Source: an uncultured Porphyromonas sp. | Lineage (GTDB): Bacteria; Bacteroidota; Bacteroidia; Bacteroidales; Porphyromonadaceae | Length of the DNA: 64,000 nt | Assembly: GCF_902489635.1 (NCBI RefSeq) | Contig: NZ_CABUAN010000005.1 | Span: forward strand, 1-64,000 | Direction of reading: 5' to 3' | Shown here: piece after piece, positions 1-7,851 of the stretch | Layout of the letters: every line of letters begins with the position of its first letter | Numbering within the stretch: the stretch's first letter is position 1 | Notes under the pieces: model-generated | The model's database searches: none | Told to the model about the DNA's origin: nothing | What the model saw: only the letters and a program-made list of their open reading frames with translations | Made by a program: the position numbers and the translations under genes

Positions 1-115
1 TGGAGATTTGAGATTTTCCACGTGGATATTCGAGAAAGGAGGGGATCGGACGAATCTCCCCGTAAAGATATGTAAATAGAGATAGAGGTTAGAAGTTAGA
101 GACTTGAAATTAGGG
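1..115 (-). repeat. Palindrome-array element, copy 1 (cut by window edge)
   Basis: Reverse-oriented partial copy of the dispersed element described at 26171-26490. Visible are one complete CCACGTGG (18-25), the last three bases of the preceding one at positions 1-3 (exactly 22 bp earlier), the conserved leader containing CCCCGTAAAGATATG, and then TTAGA-type heptamers (about 77-110). It lies downstream of rnc. The rest of the element is outside the window. Confidence 0.8.
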
Positions 116-294
116 ATCGGAACTTTCGGAAGGCTCGAGAGTGTCTAGCGAAAAGGCGTCCGCCCCCCGAACCAGTCTGGACGGGTAACAAACTTAACGC
201 TGTAACCCTTCGATACAACGGACGCACGAGACGTGTAGTGATATGTGGGGATGCGCTAATGGACGCGGTGGAAGGGGACGCAGAGCTCGTGCGA
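116..294. other. Non-coding spacer downstream of rnc
   Basis: No convincing gene. The stretch around 170-240 resembles, in decayed form, the GGACGCAC-type hairpin repeats seen intact at 53214-53347 (for example GGACGCACGAGACGTG near 224). Otherwise I see nothing. Confidence 0.5.
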
Positions 295-1104
295 CTAGCC
301 TTTGCGGTGCTGTATCGTCGAGTAGGCCTGCTGGAGTAGCTCGAGGGTGTCACGCGCTGCCTCCTGCTGGGCGCGCTTCTTACTGCTGCCAGCACCGCGC
401 CCTACGGGCTTGCCATCGATCCAGACGCTGTAGACGAAGTGATCGTGTGGCGCCATATCGTGCTCCTCGAGACGAAACTCGTGCGAGAGGTGATGCTTCT
501 GCACCCACTCGATGAGCTCGCTCTTATAGTTCTGAATGCTCGCCACCGTGTGCGCCTGCATGTCGCGATAGGTGGGGAGGATAAAGTCGCGGACGAAGTC
601 CTGCGTACGGGCGTAGCCCTGATCGAGGTAGATGGCTCCGATGAGTGCCTCCACGGTGTTGCCGTAGATGTCTACCGAGTTGTCTAATGCGCTCGGCACC
701 ATGACGATATAACGCTCTAGATGCAGACGTCGGCCCACCTCGTTATTGACGGGACGGCTCACGAGCGAGCTCTTGCACTTGCTCAGCTCACCTTCGTCCC
801 ATGTGGGATGGAGGTGATAGAGGTAGGTACAGATAGAGGCTTCGAGGACTGCATCGCCGAGGAACTCAAGTCGCTCATTATTGAGCTTCTCACCACCCTC
901 CCCGATGATCGTGCAGGAGCGGTGACGCATCGCTAGCAGGTAGAGGTCTGTGCGGACTGGCACGATGCCTATCCGATCGAAGAGTGTGGTCAGATTGGGC
1001 GTACGCTGCGAGCTGCCACCACGTATGCCGCGCCACCAATGCTGCCAACGCTCACCTAGCTCCTGAAGCCACATCCTAGTCCTAGAGCGTCTCATCAAAC
1101 TCAT
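295..1104 (-). CDS. rnc: Ribonuclease III
   Basis: Double-strand-specific endoribonuclease that matures rRNA and processes structured mRNAs in the cytoplasm. The 269-residue protein carries the RNase III signature ERLEFLGDAVL at residues 77-87, the second catalytic-site segment EALIGAIYLDQGY, and a C-terminal double-stranded-RNA-binding domain (about 190-262, ending in the basic SSKKRAQQEAA helix). The N-terminus is about 30 residues longer than in E. coli, with basic and Trp-rich residues. It is the last gene of acpP-fabF-rnc, an order common in bacteria. A strong hairpin followed by a T-run (1124-1189) separates it from fabF, so its expression probably depends on read-through or on a promoter inside the spacer. 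Confidence 0.96.
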   Translation of the reverse strand: MSLMRRSRTRMWLQELGERWQHWWRGIRGGSSQRTPNLTTLFDRIGIVPVRTDLYLLAMRHRSCTIIGEGGEKLNNERLEFLGDAVLEASICTYLYHLHPTWDEGELSKCKSSLVSRPVNNEVGRRLHLERYIVMVPSALDNSVDIYGNTVEALIGAIYLDQGYARTQDFVRDFILPTYRDMQAHTVASIQNYKSELIEWVQKHHLSHEFRLEEHDMAPHDHFVYSVWIDGKPVGRGAGSSKKRAQQEAARDTLELLQQAYSTIQHRKG

Positions 1105-1123
1105 AGCACTGTCTGTCTAAAGG

Positions 1124-1189
1124 AGCAAAAAGAGCGACACCCCTCCACACTCGTCGACTCTAAAGTAACGTGCGTGAAGGGGTGTCGCT
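1124..1189 (-). terminator. Intrinsic terminator-like hairpin between fabF and rnc
   Basis: A perfect 12-bp stem AGCGACACCCCT (1133-1144) pairs with AGGGGTGTCGCT (1178-1189), with a 33-nt loop. Read on the minus strand it is followed by CTTTTTGC, a short U-run. Its position after the fabF stop suggests partial termination before rnc. The large loop makes efficiency uncertain. Confidence 0.65.
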
Positions 1190-1225
1190 GATATAGTGTC
1201 ATGAGTTGATACGGTGCGTGTGCGC

Positions 1226-2479
1226 TTACTGAACCTTCTTGAAGATGACGCAGGCGTTGTGGCCTCCGAAGCCGAAGGTATTGCTCATGGCTACGTTGAC
1301 GGTACGCTTTTGCGCCTTGTCAAAGGTGAAGTTGAGCTTGTAGTCTATCTGATCATCTTCGTCGCCTGGCTCATGATTGATGGTCGGTGTGACGACATCT
1401 TCCTGAATAGACTTGACGATAGCCATGGCCTCTAGAGCTCCCGTAGCACCGAGGAGGTGCCCTGTCATAGACTTTGAGGAGCTGATGTTGAGATCGTAAG
1501 CTTTGTCGCCCCAGACGCTTTGGATCGCCTTGACCTCTGAAGCATCACCGACGGGTGTCGAGGTGCCGTGAACGTTGATGTAGTCTACATCCTCGGGCTT
1601 CATACCAGCATCCTCTAGGGCGCGGGTCATCACGAGCTTGGCACCCAGTCCCTCCGGGTGGCTAGCGGTCAGGTGATACGCATCGGCCGATAGACCGAAG
1701 CCGGCAAACTCTGCATAGATCTTAGCACCACGAGCAACCGCATGCTCATACTCCTCTAATATAAGGATAGCAGCACCCTCGCCTAGCACAAAGCCGTCAC
1801 GGCTAGCACTGAAGGGACGAGAGGCGGTCTCGGGTGAGTCGTTGCGTGTGGAGAGGGCGTGCATCGCGTTGAAGCCGCCGATACCAGCGACCGTCACAGC
1901 AGCCTCACTACCACCGGCCACCATCATCTTTGCCTTGCCGAGACGTATCATGATAGCGGCATCGATGATCGCATTCGTTGAGGAGGCACAGGCTGAGGCG
2001 ACGCTGTAGTTGGGTCCGTGAAAGCCGTACTCGATCGATACGAGTCCAGCAGCGATGTCGGAGATCATCTTCGGAATGAAGAAGGGGTTGAAGCGGGGCC
2101 CCCGCTCGGGATCATACTGCATGATCTCCTCCTGGAAGGTCTCTAGCCCTCCGATACCCGCGCTGATGATGACGCCGACCTCGTTTTTGTCGACATGCTC
2201 TAGGTCTACAGCTGAGTCTGCAATCGCCTCTTTTGTTGCCACGAGGGCGAGCTGAGTGTATCGGTCATAGCGACGTACCTCCTTGCGGTCGAAGTGCTCT
2301 TCTGGATTAAAACCCTTGACCTCACAGGCGAATTGGGTCTTGAACTTGGAGGCATCAAACTGTGTGATGGGAGCTGCTCCACTCTTACCAGCTAGCAGGT
2401 TTTGCCAAGTGGTAGGAGCGTCATTGCCAATGGGGGTGATGGCACCTAGGCCAGTCACGACTACTCTGTTAAATTGCAT
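1226..2479 (-). CDS. fabF: Beta-ketoacyl-ACP synthase II
   Basis: Condensing enzyme of type II fatty-acid elongation: it condenses malonyl-ACP with acyl-ACP. At 417 residues it matches the usual FabF length. The catalytic triad is visible as Cys164 (in SVASACASSTNAI), His304 (NVHGTSTPVGD) and His341 (TGHLLGATGALEA). The C-terminus SNTFGFGGHNACVIF is the typical thiolase-fold ending. It lies 244 bp downstream of acpP, its carrier-protein partner. That spacer holds three hairpins (2574-2715), which probably set fabF transcript levels well below those of acpP. rnc follows. Confidence 0.98.
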   Translation of the reverse strand: MQFNRVVVTGLGAITPIGNDAPTTWQNLLAGKSGAAPITQFDASKFKTQFACEVKGFNPEEHFDRKEVRRYDRYTQLALVATKEAIADSAVDLEHVDKNEVGVIISAGIGGLETFQEEIMQYDPERGPRFNPFFIPKMISDIAAGLVSIEYGFHGPNYSVASACASSTNAIIDAAIMIRLGKAKMMVAGGSEAAVTVAGIGGFNAMHALSTRNDSPETASRPFSASRDGFVLGEGAAILILEEYEHAVARGAKIYAEFAGFGLSADAYHLTASHPEGLGAKLVMTRALEDAGMKPEDVDYINVHGTSTPVGDASEVKAIQSVWGDKAYDLNISSSKSMTGHLLGATGALEAMAIVKSIQEDVVTPTINHEPGDEDDQIDYKLNFTFDKAQKRTVNVAMSNTFGFGGHNACVIFKKVQ

Positions 2480-2573
2480 AGGCTATATCAAAGTCAAGCG
2501 TCGGGGATATGAGGAGTCTGTTGCGATAAGCAACAGGTTCTAGCGGTGTAAACTGAATGTGGGGAAATGCACA

Positions 2574-2715
2574 AGGGCAAGCCCAGCACCCATGCTGGGA
2601 GATCTGAGACTTGCCCTCGGGCTATGTATATACGACAGAGGATATAGGTAGTCGCATTAGCTATGCGACGAGACCTCTGTATCGCATGGTGAGGAGAGCA
2701 CTCTGTCTACTCCTC
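2574..2715 (-). promoter_or_regulatory. Three consecutive stem-loops between acpP and fabF
   Basis: Reading away from acpP: hairpin 1 is GAGGAG/CTCCTC (2691-2715). Hairpin 2 is ACAGAGG/CCTCTGT (2635-2680) enclosing GTCGCAT/ATGCGAC. Hairpin 3 is AGGGCAAG/CTTGCCCT (2574-2617) enclosing CCCAGC/GCTGGG. None has a clear U-run on the minus strand, so they look more like mRNA-stabilising or processing structures, or factor-dependent attenuators, than classic terminators. RNase III, encoded two genes downstream, would be a natural processing enzyme (speculation). Confidence 0.6.
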
Positions 2716-2723
2716 AGGATGGC

Positions 2724-2963
2724 TTATGCTAGCTGCTTCTCGATATAGTCGATAGCGTCGCCAACGGTCTTGATACCCTCAGCCTCCTCGTCGGGGATGG
2801 TCATATCAAACTCCTTCTCGAAGGCCATCATCAGCTCGACTGTGTCGAGTGAGTCAGCACCAAGATCGGTGGTGAAGTTTGCCTCACGAGTTACCTCTGA
2901 GAGCTCGACGTTGAGCTTGTCTGCGATTAGGTCTTTGACCTTGCTTTCTACTTCTGCGTTCAT
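2724..2963 (-). CDS. acpP: Acyl carrier protein
   Basis: Small acidic carrier (79 residues) that holds growing acyl chains on a phosphopantetheine arm during fatty-acid, lipid A and phospholipid synthesis. The attachment serine is Ser38 in [12 protein letters not shown], the canonical DSL motif. Helix I ([12 protein letters not shown]) and the C-terminal [10 protein letters not shown] helix are intact. It is first in acpP-fabF-rnc and divergent from purN, and a candidate promoter lies about 180 bp upstream. The long hairpin-rich spacer after it fits a gene needed in great excess over fabF. Confidence 0.98.
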   Translation of the reverse strand: MNAEVESKVKDLIADKLNVELSEVTREANFTTDLGADSLDTVELMMAFEKEFDMTIPDEEAEGIKTVGDAIDYIEKQLA

Positions 2964-3070
2964 TGCTTAATAGGTTTATTGGATGAATAATTGATTAGTC
3001 ATACTAGATCGGTAAAGCATCGGTGCAGACCGCTTGGCACTGAGGCGTAGCGCATCCGCAGATTTAGCTG

Positions 3071-3078
3071 TACCTTTG
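3071..3078 (+). promoter_or_regulatory. Candidate -7 box for purN
   Basis: TACCTTTG fits the Bacteroidota -7 consensus TAnnTTTG and lies 84 bp before the chosen purN start. I see no TTG at the expected 19-nt spacing, so support is only moderate. Confidence 0.4.
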
Positions 3079-3144
3079 TACACAAGAGGCGCAAGAGCGT
3101 GTAGATGCCACTGCATTTTGCACACATGCGCCCCTTATGTGCAA

Positions 3145-3152
3145 CAAATGTA
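3145..3152 (-). promoter_or_regulatory. Candidate -7 box for acpP operon
   Basis: The minus strand reads TACATTTG, a match to TAnnTTTG. A start about 7 nt downstream would give a leader of about 175 nt before acpP. The box lies within 20 bp of the purN start codon, so the two divergent units would overlap. No TTG is at N19, so it is tentative. Confidence 0.35.
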
Positions 3153-3161
3153 CGAATAAAA

Positions 3162-3749
3162 ATGGAAACCATAGCTATCTTCGCCTCAGGCAATGGAACA
3201 AATGCGGAGGCTCTTGTCCACTACCTGGCTCATATCGACGACATTTCTGTCGCACTCATAGCGACCGACAACCCCCACGCTGGAGTCCTCAAGCGTGCTG
3301 AGAGACTGGGCATACCGTCCCTCACCTTCCAGCGCAAGGAGATGCGTGAGCCCGCATTTGCTAAGCAACTCCGAGAGCAATATCAGGTGACTGCGATCGT
3401 CCTCGCGGGCTTCCTCGGCTTGGTGCCTGAGAGCTTGCTACGCACTTTCCCGCAGCGGATCCTCAACATTCACCCAGGACTGCTACCCGACTATGGGGGC
3501 AAGGGGATGTATGGCGATCGCGTCCATGAGCGCGTACTAGAGGAGCACTGCGCCATGAGCGGCATCACGATCCACCTCATCGACGAACAGTTTGACCGTG
3601 GCTCGACGCTCTGCGATGTGCGCCTAGCGGTTCATCCTGATGACACGGTCGAGACGCTCGCTGAGCGGATCCATCGTCTGGAGCACACCTACTACCCAGT
3701 GGTCGTCGCTGACTACCTCACCCGTCCCGACCTCCCACCACTCGTCTAG
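3162..3749 (+). CDS. purN: Phosphoribosylglycinamide formyltransferase
   Basis: Third step of de novo purine synthesis: transfers formyl from 10-formyl-THF to GAR. I chose the ATG at 3162 (195 residues) because METIAIFASGNGTNAEAL is the conserved PurN amino terminus; the frame is open 19 codons further upstream but without family-like sequence. Folate and active-site segments are visible: NIHPGLLPDYGG carries the Asn-His pair and HLIDEQFDRGST carries the catalytic Asp. It stands alone, divergent from acpP and convergent with the DUF2130 gene, with a shared hairpin terminator downstream. purM, another purine gene, is at 58413. Confidence 0.95.
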   Translation: METIAIFASGNGTNAEALVHYLAHIDDISVALIATDNPHAGVLKRAERLGIPSLTFQRKEMREPAFAKQLREQYQVTAIVLAGFLGLVPESLLRTFPQRILNIHPGLLPDYGGKGMYGDRVHERVLEEHCAMSGITIHLIDEQFDRGSTLCDVRLAVHPDDTVETLAERIHRLEHTYYPVVVADYLTRPDLPPLV

Positions 3750-3795
3750 CGCAGCTAAATGAGACTGTTGCAAAAGTCAATAGTCTCTTAATGAT

Positions 3796-3835
3796 AGAGG
3801 GGACCCGATCGCACGGTAGCGGTCGAGTCCCCTCT
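3796..3835. terminator. Bidirectional terminator between purN and the DUF2130 gene
   Basis: AGAGGGGAC pairs with GTCCCCTCT, and the stem continues inward as CGATCGC/GCGGTCG with one G-U pair and one mismatch around a six-base loop. It lies between two convergent genes (ends at 3749 and 3864), so it probably serves both. There is no strong T-run on either side. Confidence 0.7.
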
Positions 3836-3863
3836 CTCTATATATTATATCGTGTTTGGAAGC

Positions 3864-5186
3864 CTAATCCTCTGAAGGCTGTTCGAGTGCGCGCTGCGCT
3901 CTGAGCTCCTTAAACTTAGCCTGCATGGTCGGGTTCTTGTAGGTGAGCTTGCGAATGGTCAGCCCCTCCGCCTTGTCGTTGGCTAAGCGCAAGAAGTTTT
4001 CGCTGCCCATAAGAAGCCCTTTGATCTTTTGCAGATGCTCGATAGAGGTATCGATCTCTTTGATCGCCTTCAGAAACTTATCATTCGCTAAGCGTATGTC
4101 GCGCCCGAATCTGTTCTTGAAGTCCTTCACTTCCTCCTCAAAGTGTGTGATATCGATGGACTGCTGCTGCGCCTCGAAGAGCTGCTTGCGTATATCGAGG
4201 CTCTTGCGTGAGGCGGAGACGAGGAGCGTGATCAGTGGCACGAAGAACTGGGGACGGATCACATACATCTTCTCGTAGCGGTGTGACTTGTCGACGATAC
4301 CACCGTTGTAGAGCTCATTGTCGCCCTCCAGGAGCGACACGAGGACGGCGTACTCGCACCCTTTCTTGCGGCGATCCTCGTCAAGCTTCTTGAGAAAGTC
4401 TTCGTTGCGATGCTTCGTGGAGGTCGTGTCAGACTCGTTTTTCATCTCAAACATGATGGAGATGTACTCTAGCTCGCCTTCATCGGCATAGTCACGAAAG
4501 ACAAAGTCTCCCTTGGTGCCACCGACCACATCGTTGTCCTTCTCAAAGTATGCGTTGGGATAAAAGGGCCTCAGCTTCTGCTCAAACTCCAAGGCGCAGT
4601 GCTGCTCGAGTGTCTCACCCAGCATCTTGGTGGACATACGGGACTTGAGGTCTTTGTAAAAGTCTACCTCTTGCTCTAGCACCTTCTTCTCCAGCTCGTG
4701 CTGCTCTTGCAGTTGCTTGACCTCTAGCTGAGCCTCTTTGCTCTGTAGCTCCACCCGAGCCTGCAGTGCAGTGATCTCTTGCTCCTTAGCTTGTAGTGCT
4801 TTCTGGCTCTCGGCCTGCACCTTCAAGCGCTCATTGTCTCGTAGGCTCTCTTGCTGTGCTAGCTGAGCCTGCAGCTCGATGAGCGTTTGCTCTTTGTTGG
4901 CCAGAGCTAGCTTCAGATCCGCTTGGCTCTTCTCGCCCATAGCGTCCAGTCTGCTCTGGAGCTGTACCAGCTGATTGTCTCGCTGTGAGAGCTGCTCCTT
5001 GAGCGTCGCCTCAGCCTGCGCCACAGCGAGCTGCTGCGCCTGTCGGCTCTGCTCTTCTACCAGCGCCACGCGCTCAGCGAGTGCCTTGTCAAAAGCCTCG
5101 CCACGCACCTGCTCTAGCAGCTGCGCATAGCCACGCTCATCGATACTAAACGGCTGATGGCAATTCGGACAAACTAATTCGTGCAT
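3864..5186 (-). CDS. DUF2130 family coiled-coil protein
   Basis: 440 residues. The N-terminus [13 protein letters not shown] carries a CxxC knuckle, probably half of a small metal site. Residues about 20-185 are a long Gln/Glu/Lys-rich coiled coil. The remainder matches what I recognise as the DUF2130 (COG4487) domain, with blocks [27 protein letters not shown] (shortened: MKNESD...KHRNEDF) and [18 protein letters not shown]. The E-x-K plus downstream acidic residues recall nuclease-like folds, but no activity is assigned here. It is a single-gene unit. A 35-bp heptamer tract (5190-5224) ends 3 nt before the start codon, in place of an ordinary leader. Confidence 0.85.
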   Translation of the reverse strand: MHELVCPNCHQPFSIDERGYAQLLEQVRGEAFDKALAERVALVEEQSRQAQQLAVAQAEATLKEQLSQRDNQLVQLQSRLDAMGEKSQADLKLALANKEQTLIELQAQLAQQESLRDNERLKVQAESQKALQAKEQEITALQARVELQSKEAQLEVKQLQEQHELEKKVLEQEVDFYKDLKSRMSTKMLGETLEQHCALEFEQKLRPFYPNAYFEKDNDVVGGTKGDFVFRDYADEGELEYISIMFEMKNESDTTSTKHRNEDFLKKLDEDRRKKGCEYAVLVSLLEGDNELYNGGIVDKSHRYEKMYVIRPQFFVPLITLLVSASRKSLDIRKQLFEAQQQSIDITHFEEEVKDFKNRFGRDIRLANDKFLKAIKEIDTSIEHLQKIKGLLMGSENFLRLANDKAEGLTIRKLTYKNPTMQAKFKELRAQRALEQPSED

Positions 5187-5224
5187 AGGGATTAGAAGTT
5201 AGATGTTAGAGATTAGAAGTTAGA
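5187..5224 (-). repeat. Heptamer tract abutting the DUF2130 start codon
   Basis: On the coding strand five heptamers of the type TCTAACT/TCTAATC/TCTAACA run to within 3 nt of the ATG at 5186. The same heptamer family precedes the start codons at 54512 and 58413 and forms the leader of the palindrome-array elements. Confidence 0.8.
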
Positions 5225-5329
5225 GAGTAATCCGATCCGCCTCTCTTTACTTGCAAATATACATCTTCTCAGTCTAAGGCGGTGTAGAGAGCTTGGCTAG
5301 TCTGTTCCCCTAGCCTGCTCCTGACGAGC

Positions 5330-5378
5330 TATCATAAAACAAAATAAGCGTAGGAGCCATGTAGCTCACTACGCTTAT
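5330..5378 (-). terminator. Terminator of tRNA-Gly
   Basis: Perfect 10-bp stem ATAAGCGTAG/CTACGCTTAT (5344-5378) with an inner GAGC/GCTC stem. On the minus strand it is followed by TTTTGTTTTATG. It lies about 40 bp past the tRNA 3' end. Confidence 0.85.
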
Positions 5379-5416
5379 CTGTTCTTACTCTAAACCAATA
5401 TCTTTATATCTCGAAG

Positions 5417-5489
5417 AGCGGAAGACGGGACTCGAACCCGCGACCCCAACCTTGGCAAGGTTGTGCTCTACCAACTGAGCTACTTCCGC
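5417..5489 (-). tRNA. tRNA-Gly (anticodon GCC)
   Basis: Minus-strand cloverleaf: acceptor stem GCGGAAG/CTTCCGC, D-arm containing AGCTCAGTTGGTAGAGC, anticodon stem CAACC/GGTTG enclosing loop TTGCCAA (anticodon GCC), and T-arm GCGGGTTCGAACCCCGT. The discriminator base is U, as usual for glycine tRNAs. CCA is not encoded. It has its own canonical promoter (5603-5632) and terminator (5330-5378), so it is a monocistronic unit. Confidence 0.97.
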
Positions 5490-5602
5490 ATTTCGGACCT
5501 TCCCTCTTATGCCCCTCTTGTATTACTATGAGTATCCAAAAAAGAGGCTACTCAGCCTAACTACCGAGAGGTGCTAAAGGGTGTCCTGCCGATTTGTGAG
5601 TA

Positions 5603-5632
5603 CAAAGGTACGAAAACTTTTTGAATCTGCAA
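5603..5632 (-). promoter_or_regulatory. Canonical Bacteroidota promoter for tRNA-Gly
   Basis: Minus strand: TTG (5632-5630), 19 nt, TACCTTTG (5610-5603). This is an exact fit to the -33 TTG / -7 TAnnTTTG pattern. Transcription would begin near 5596, about 107 nt before the mature tRNA. Confidence 0.8.
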
Positions 5633-5709
5633 TAGCTTCGGAGGACTTATTTGACGAATGACCTCTTTCAGCTAGTTCCCCACCTAGGACTTTCGGCTAG
5701 CTGCGCTGC

Positions 5710-5991
5710 TTAGAACTTCGTCGCGTGACGGATGCCAAGGTCAGCGATGAGCTTACGATAACGCTCGATATCCTTCTTAGCGAGATAGTCTAGCAGACGA
5801 CGACGCTTACCTACGAGCATCTTCAGGCTACGTGACGTAGAGAAGTCCTTCTTATTCTCCTTAAGGTGCTCCGTGAGGTGCTGAATACGATAAGTAAAGA
5901 GAGCTACCTGGCTCTCGACACTGCCGGTGTCCTGTGCAGAGGCTCCGTACTTTGCGAAGATCTCTTGCTTCTTGGTACTGTCTAGGTACAT
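5710..5991 (-). CDS. rpsO: 30S ribosomal protein S15
   Basis: Binds the 16S rRNA central domain early in 30S assembly. 93 residues, close to the usual 89. The conserved segments DTGSVESQVALFTYRIQHLT, HLKENKKDFSTSRSL and GKRRRLLDYL are all present. It is a single gene with its own consensus promoter (6090-6119) and a leader of about 90 nt. S15 mRNAs are autoregulated through leader structures in several bacteria, and a similar role here is possible but not shown. Confidence 0.98.
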   Translation of the reverse strand: MYLDSTKKQEIFAKYGASAQDTGSVESQVALFTYRIQHLTEHLKENKKDFSTSRSLKMLVGKRRRLLDYLAKKDIERYRKLIADLGIRHATKF

Positions 5992-6089
5992 TTTGTTATG
6001 AGGTTATTTGTGAGACATTCATAACATCCTCGCCACCCAAGGCCCCACCTCTATGGGGCGACAATGAGCACGACGATGCATTTCGCCTG

Positions 6090-6119
6090 CAAAGGTACAA
6101 ATAATATTTCACCCCGCAA
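6090..6119 (-). promoter_or_regulatory. Canonical promoter for rpsO
   Basis: Minus strand: TTG (6119-6117), 19 nt, TACCTTTG (6097-6090). Exact match in sequence and spacing to the Bacteroidota consensus. Predicted start is near 6083. Confidence 0.8.
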
Positions 6120-6139
6120 GCCTGCCCCTCCGCAAAGGG

Positions 6140-7153
6140 TCACTCGATCACGACGACGAGCGTGGCGAGCGTGGGGCAGTTGTCATAGACAAACTTAGCG
6201 TGCGAGCTGGCGTTGCGGACGCACATGTGAGAGCGGGGTGTCGTGCCAAGTGACGGACTGTACTCGACGATCTTACCCTTGGGATTGTTTACGGGCACAC
6301 CATGGATATAGGCTCCGCAAGTGAAGCGACTAGCCCACGGTGCAAAGCCGGCGATGCGACTAGACCCGTCACTGGTGTAAAACATCTTTGACTTCTTCTG
6401 CTGCAGGAGGAAGATGCCTAGAGGCGTCTCCTTAGCGTGGGGAGGCTTGTGACGCCCCGTCGTGGCGGGGTTGATACTTCGCACGAGGTAGTGCGCTGGC
6501 GACTGACGCTCCAGCACGACGATGTGCTGGTTCTTGCGATCTACTACGACCACGTGCGAGAAGGTGACGTCAGGCGCCAGTAGCTGTACGTAGCGACGTG
6601 GCACATACCACTCCGCCTCGGGAGACTCGACTCTGCCTTGCCAGAACTTGCTGCCTAGGGTGTCAGTCATCGCTATGAGCGTCCCATCGCGACCATAAAG
6701 CTCAGGCTTGAGGGTGTCTGTGGGTGCGTAGAGTGGCACCGACTGATAGCGCTCCACACCGAGCGAGTCAGAGACTAGCTTGTAGCTATCGCGAGACCAC
6801 GCTTTGGTCAGCGGTGCCTCACCATTTGCGTTCTTATAGTTTTGCAGTACGCCCCACTGCTGTGGCTCTGCTTGTAGCTGCTCGATGCGTAGGAGTTGCT
6901 CGCGTATCTTATCCCACTGTATGGTGCGCGTCTCCTTTTGGTACGTGTAGGAGTCCTTAAGCGTATATTTGTCAAAGGTTAGCTCTCGGTCAATGACGAT
7001 CTGCTCAGCCGTAAGCTCAGGCTGAGGCTCAGCCACGACAGTGTCTACGGTTGCGATCGTGTCCATAGGTACCTCGGCACTACTTTGAGTGGAGGGCTGG
7101 CAAGCCAGCAAGAGTGTGAGGGCAAGGGGTAGGAAAGTCATAATGTTTTTCAT
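6140..7153 (-). CDS. L,D-transpeptidase (YkuD) lipoprotein
   Basis: 337 residues. The signal peptide ends in the lipobox LLAC (Cys18), so it is a predicted SPII lipoprotein facing the periplasm. The C-terminal YkuD domain (about 215-337) shows the family's His (YIHGVPV) and catalytic Cys311 in RSHMCVRN. The usual motif is SHGCxR; here Met replaces Gly. Such enzymes make 3-3 peptidoglycan cross-links or attach proteins to peptidoglycan. The middle region (about 60-210) is unassigned. It is the last gene of the tyrS operon, 12 bp after the TRIC-like gene. Confidence 0.85.
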   Translation of the reverse strand: MKNIMTFLPLALTLLLACQPSTQSSAEVPMDTIATVDTVVAEPQPELTAEQIVIDRELTFDKYTLKDSYTYQKETRTIQWDKIREQLLRIEQLQAEPQQWGVLQNYKNANGEAPLTKAWSRDSYKLVSDSLGVERYQSVPLYAPTDTLKPELYGRDGTLIAMTDTLGSKFWQGRVESPEAEWYVPRRYVQLLAPDVTFSHVVVVDRKNQHIVVLERQSPAHYLVRSINPATTGRHKPPHAKETPLGIFLLQQKKSKMFYTSDGSSRIAGFAPWASRFTCGAYIHGVPVNNPKGKIVEYSPSLGTTPRSHMCVRNASSHAKFVYDNCPTLATLVVVIE

Positions 7154-7165
7154 AAGATCTATAAG

Positions 7166-7837
7166 TTAATGGGAGCTGTCGATCCCTTTGAGCTGGGGCA
7201 AGTGCCAGTGGTAGCGCGCAGCTAGGATGCGTATCAAGATGACCATACCCGCTGACACAAGCTGTGCGTAGACTGTATCTATAGGTACGAAGCGTAGCAT
7301 CAAAGTGTAGATAATGCCTCCAGCGATGCAGGCCAAGGCGTAGATGTCTTGACGACAGATGAGGGGTGTCTCGTTGAGGATGATGTCTCGTAGCAACCCC
7401 CCGAAGGAGCCTGTCACGGTACCCATGATGATCGCCACCCAACTGGGGAAGCCCATGGCGAGCGTCTTGTCCACACCCACCACCATAAAGAGCCCCAGTC
7501 CGATAGCGTCAAAGATAAAGACCGTCGGAGCTGTGCGGATGAGGATCTTTCTAAAGATATATACGTAGAGCAGCGCCACAAAGGTGATGATCATGTAGGA
7601 GGGCTGGAGCATCCAGAAGGGGGTCGTACCGAGGAATAAGTCACGTAGCGTACCTCCGCCCACAGCCGTCGTGACACCCAGCACATAAGCTCCGAACCAG
7701 TCCATCTGCTTGGTCGATGCTAGGCGTATGCCAGAGATAGCGAAAGCGAAGGTCCCGATGAAGTCTAGGATCCTCGTCACTGTCACCTCAGGCCATGTGA
7801 TGGAGGACAGGTCAATGCCAAAGAGTTGCTCTATCAT
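7166..7837 (-). CDS. TRIC/UPF0126 family membrane protein
   Basis: 223 residues and about seven hydrophobic segments arranged as two similar halves. Each half carries the family's Gly-rich signatures: GTFAFAISGIRLA and AVGGGTLRDLFLG in the first, and GSFGGLLRDIILNETPLI in the second. Prokaryotic members of this family (YicG-like) are related to trimeric intracellular cation channels, so the likely role is cation permeation in the inner membrane. The physiological substrate is unknown. It sits in the tyrS operon, 14 bp after udk. Confidence 0.88.
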   Translation of the reverse strand: MIEQLFGIDLSSITWPEVTVTRILDFIGTFAFAISGIRLASTKQMDWFGAYVLGVTTAVGGGTLRDLFLGTTPFWMLQPSYMIITFVALLYVYIFRKILIRTAPTVFIFDAIGLGLFMVVGVDKTLAMGFPSWVAIIMGTVTGSFGGLLRDIILNETPLICRQDIYALACIAGGIIYTLMLRFVPIDTVYAQLVSAGMVILIRILAARYHWHLPQLKGIDSSH

Positions 7838-7851
7838 AGATCAGTACAGGC

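Noticed and set aside
3105..3161. Upstream in-frame extension of purN
   Set aside because: The extension has no family-like sequence, whereas METIAIFASGNGTN at 3162 is the conserved PurN start.
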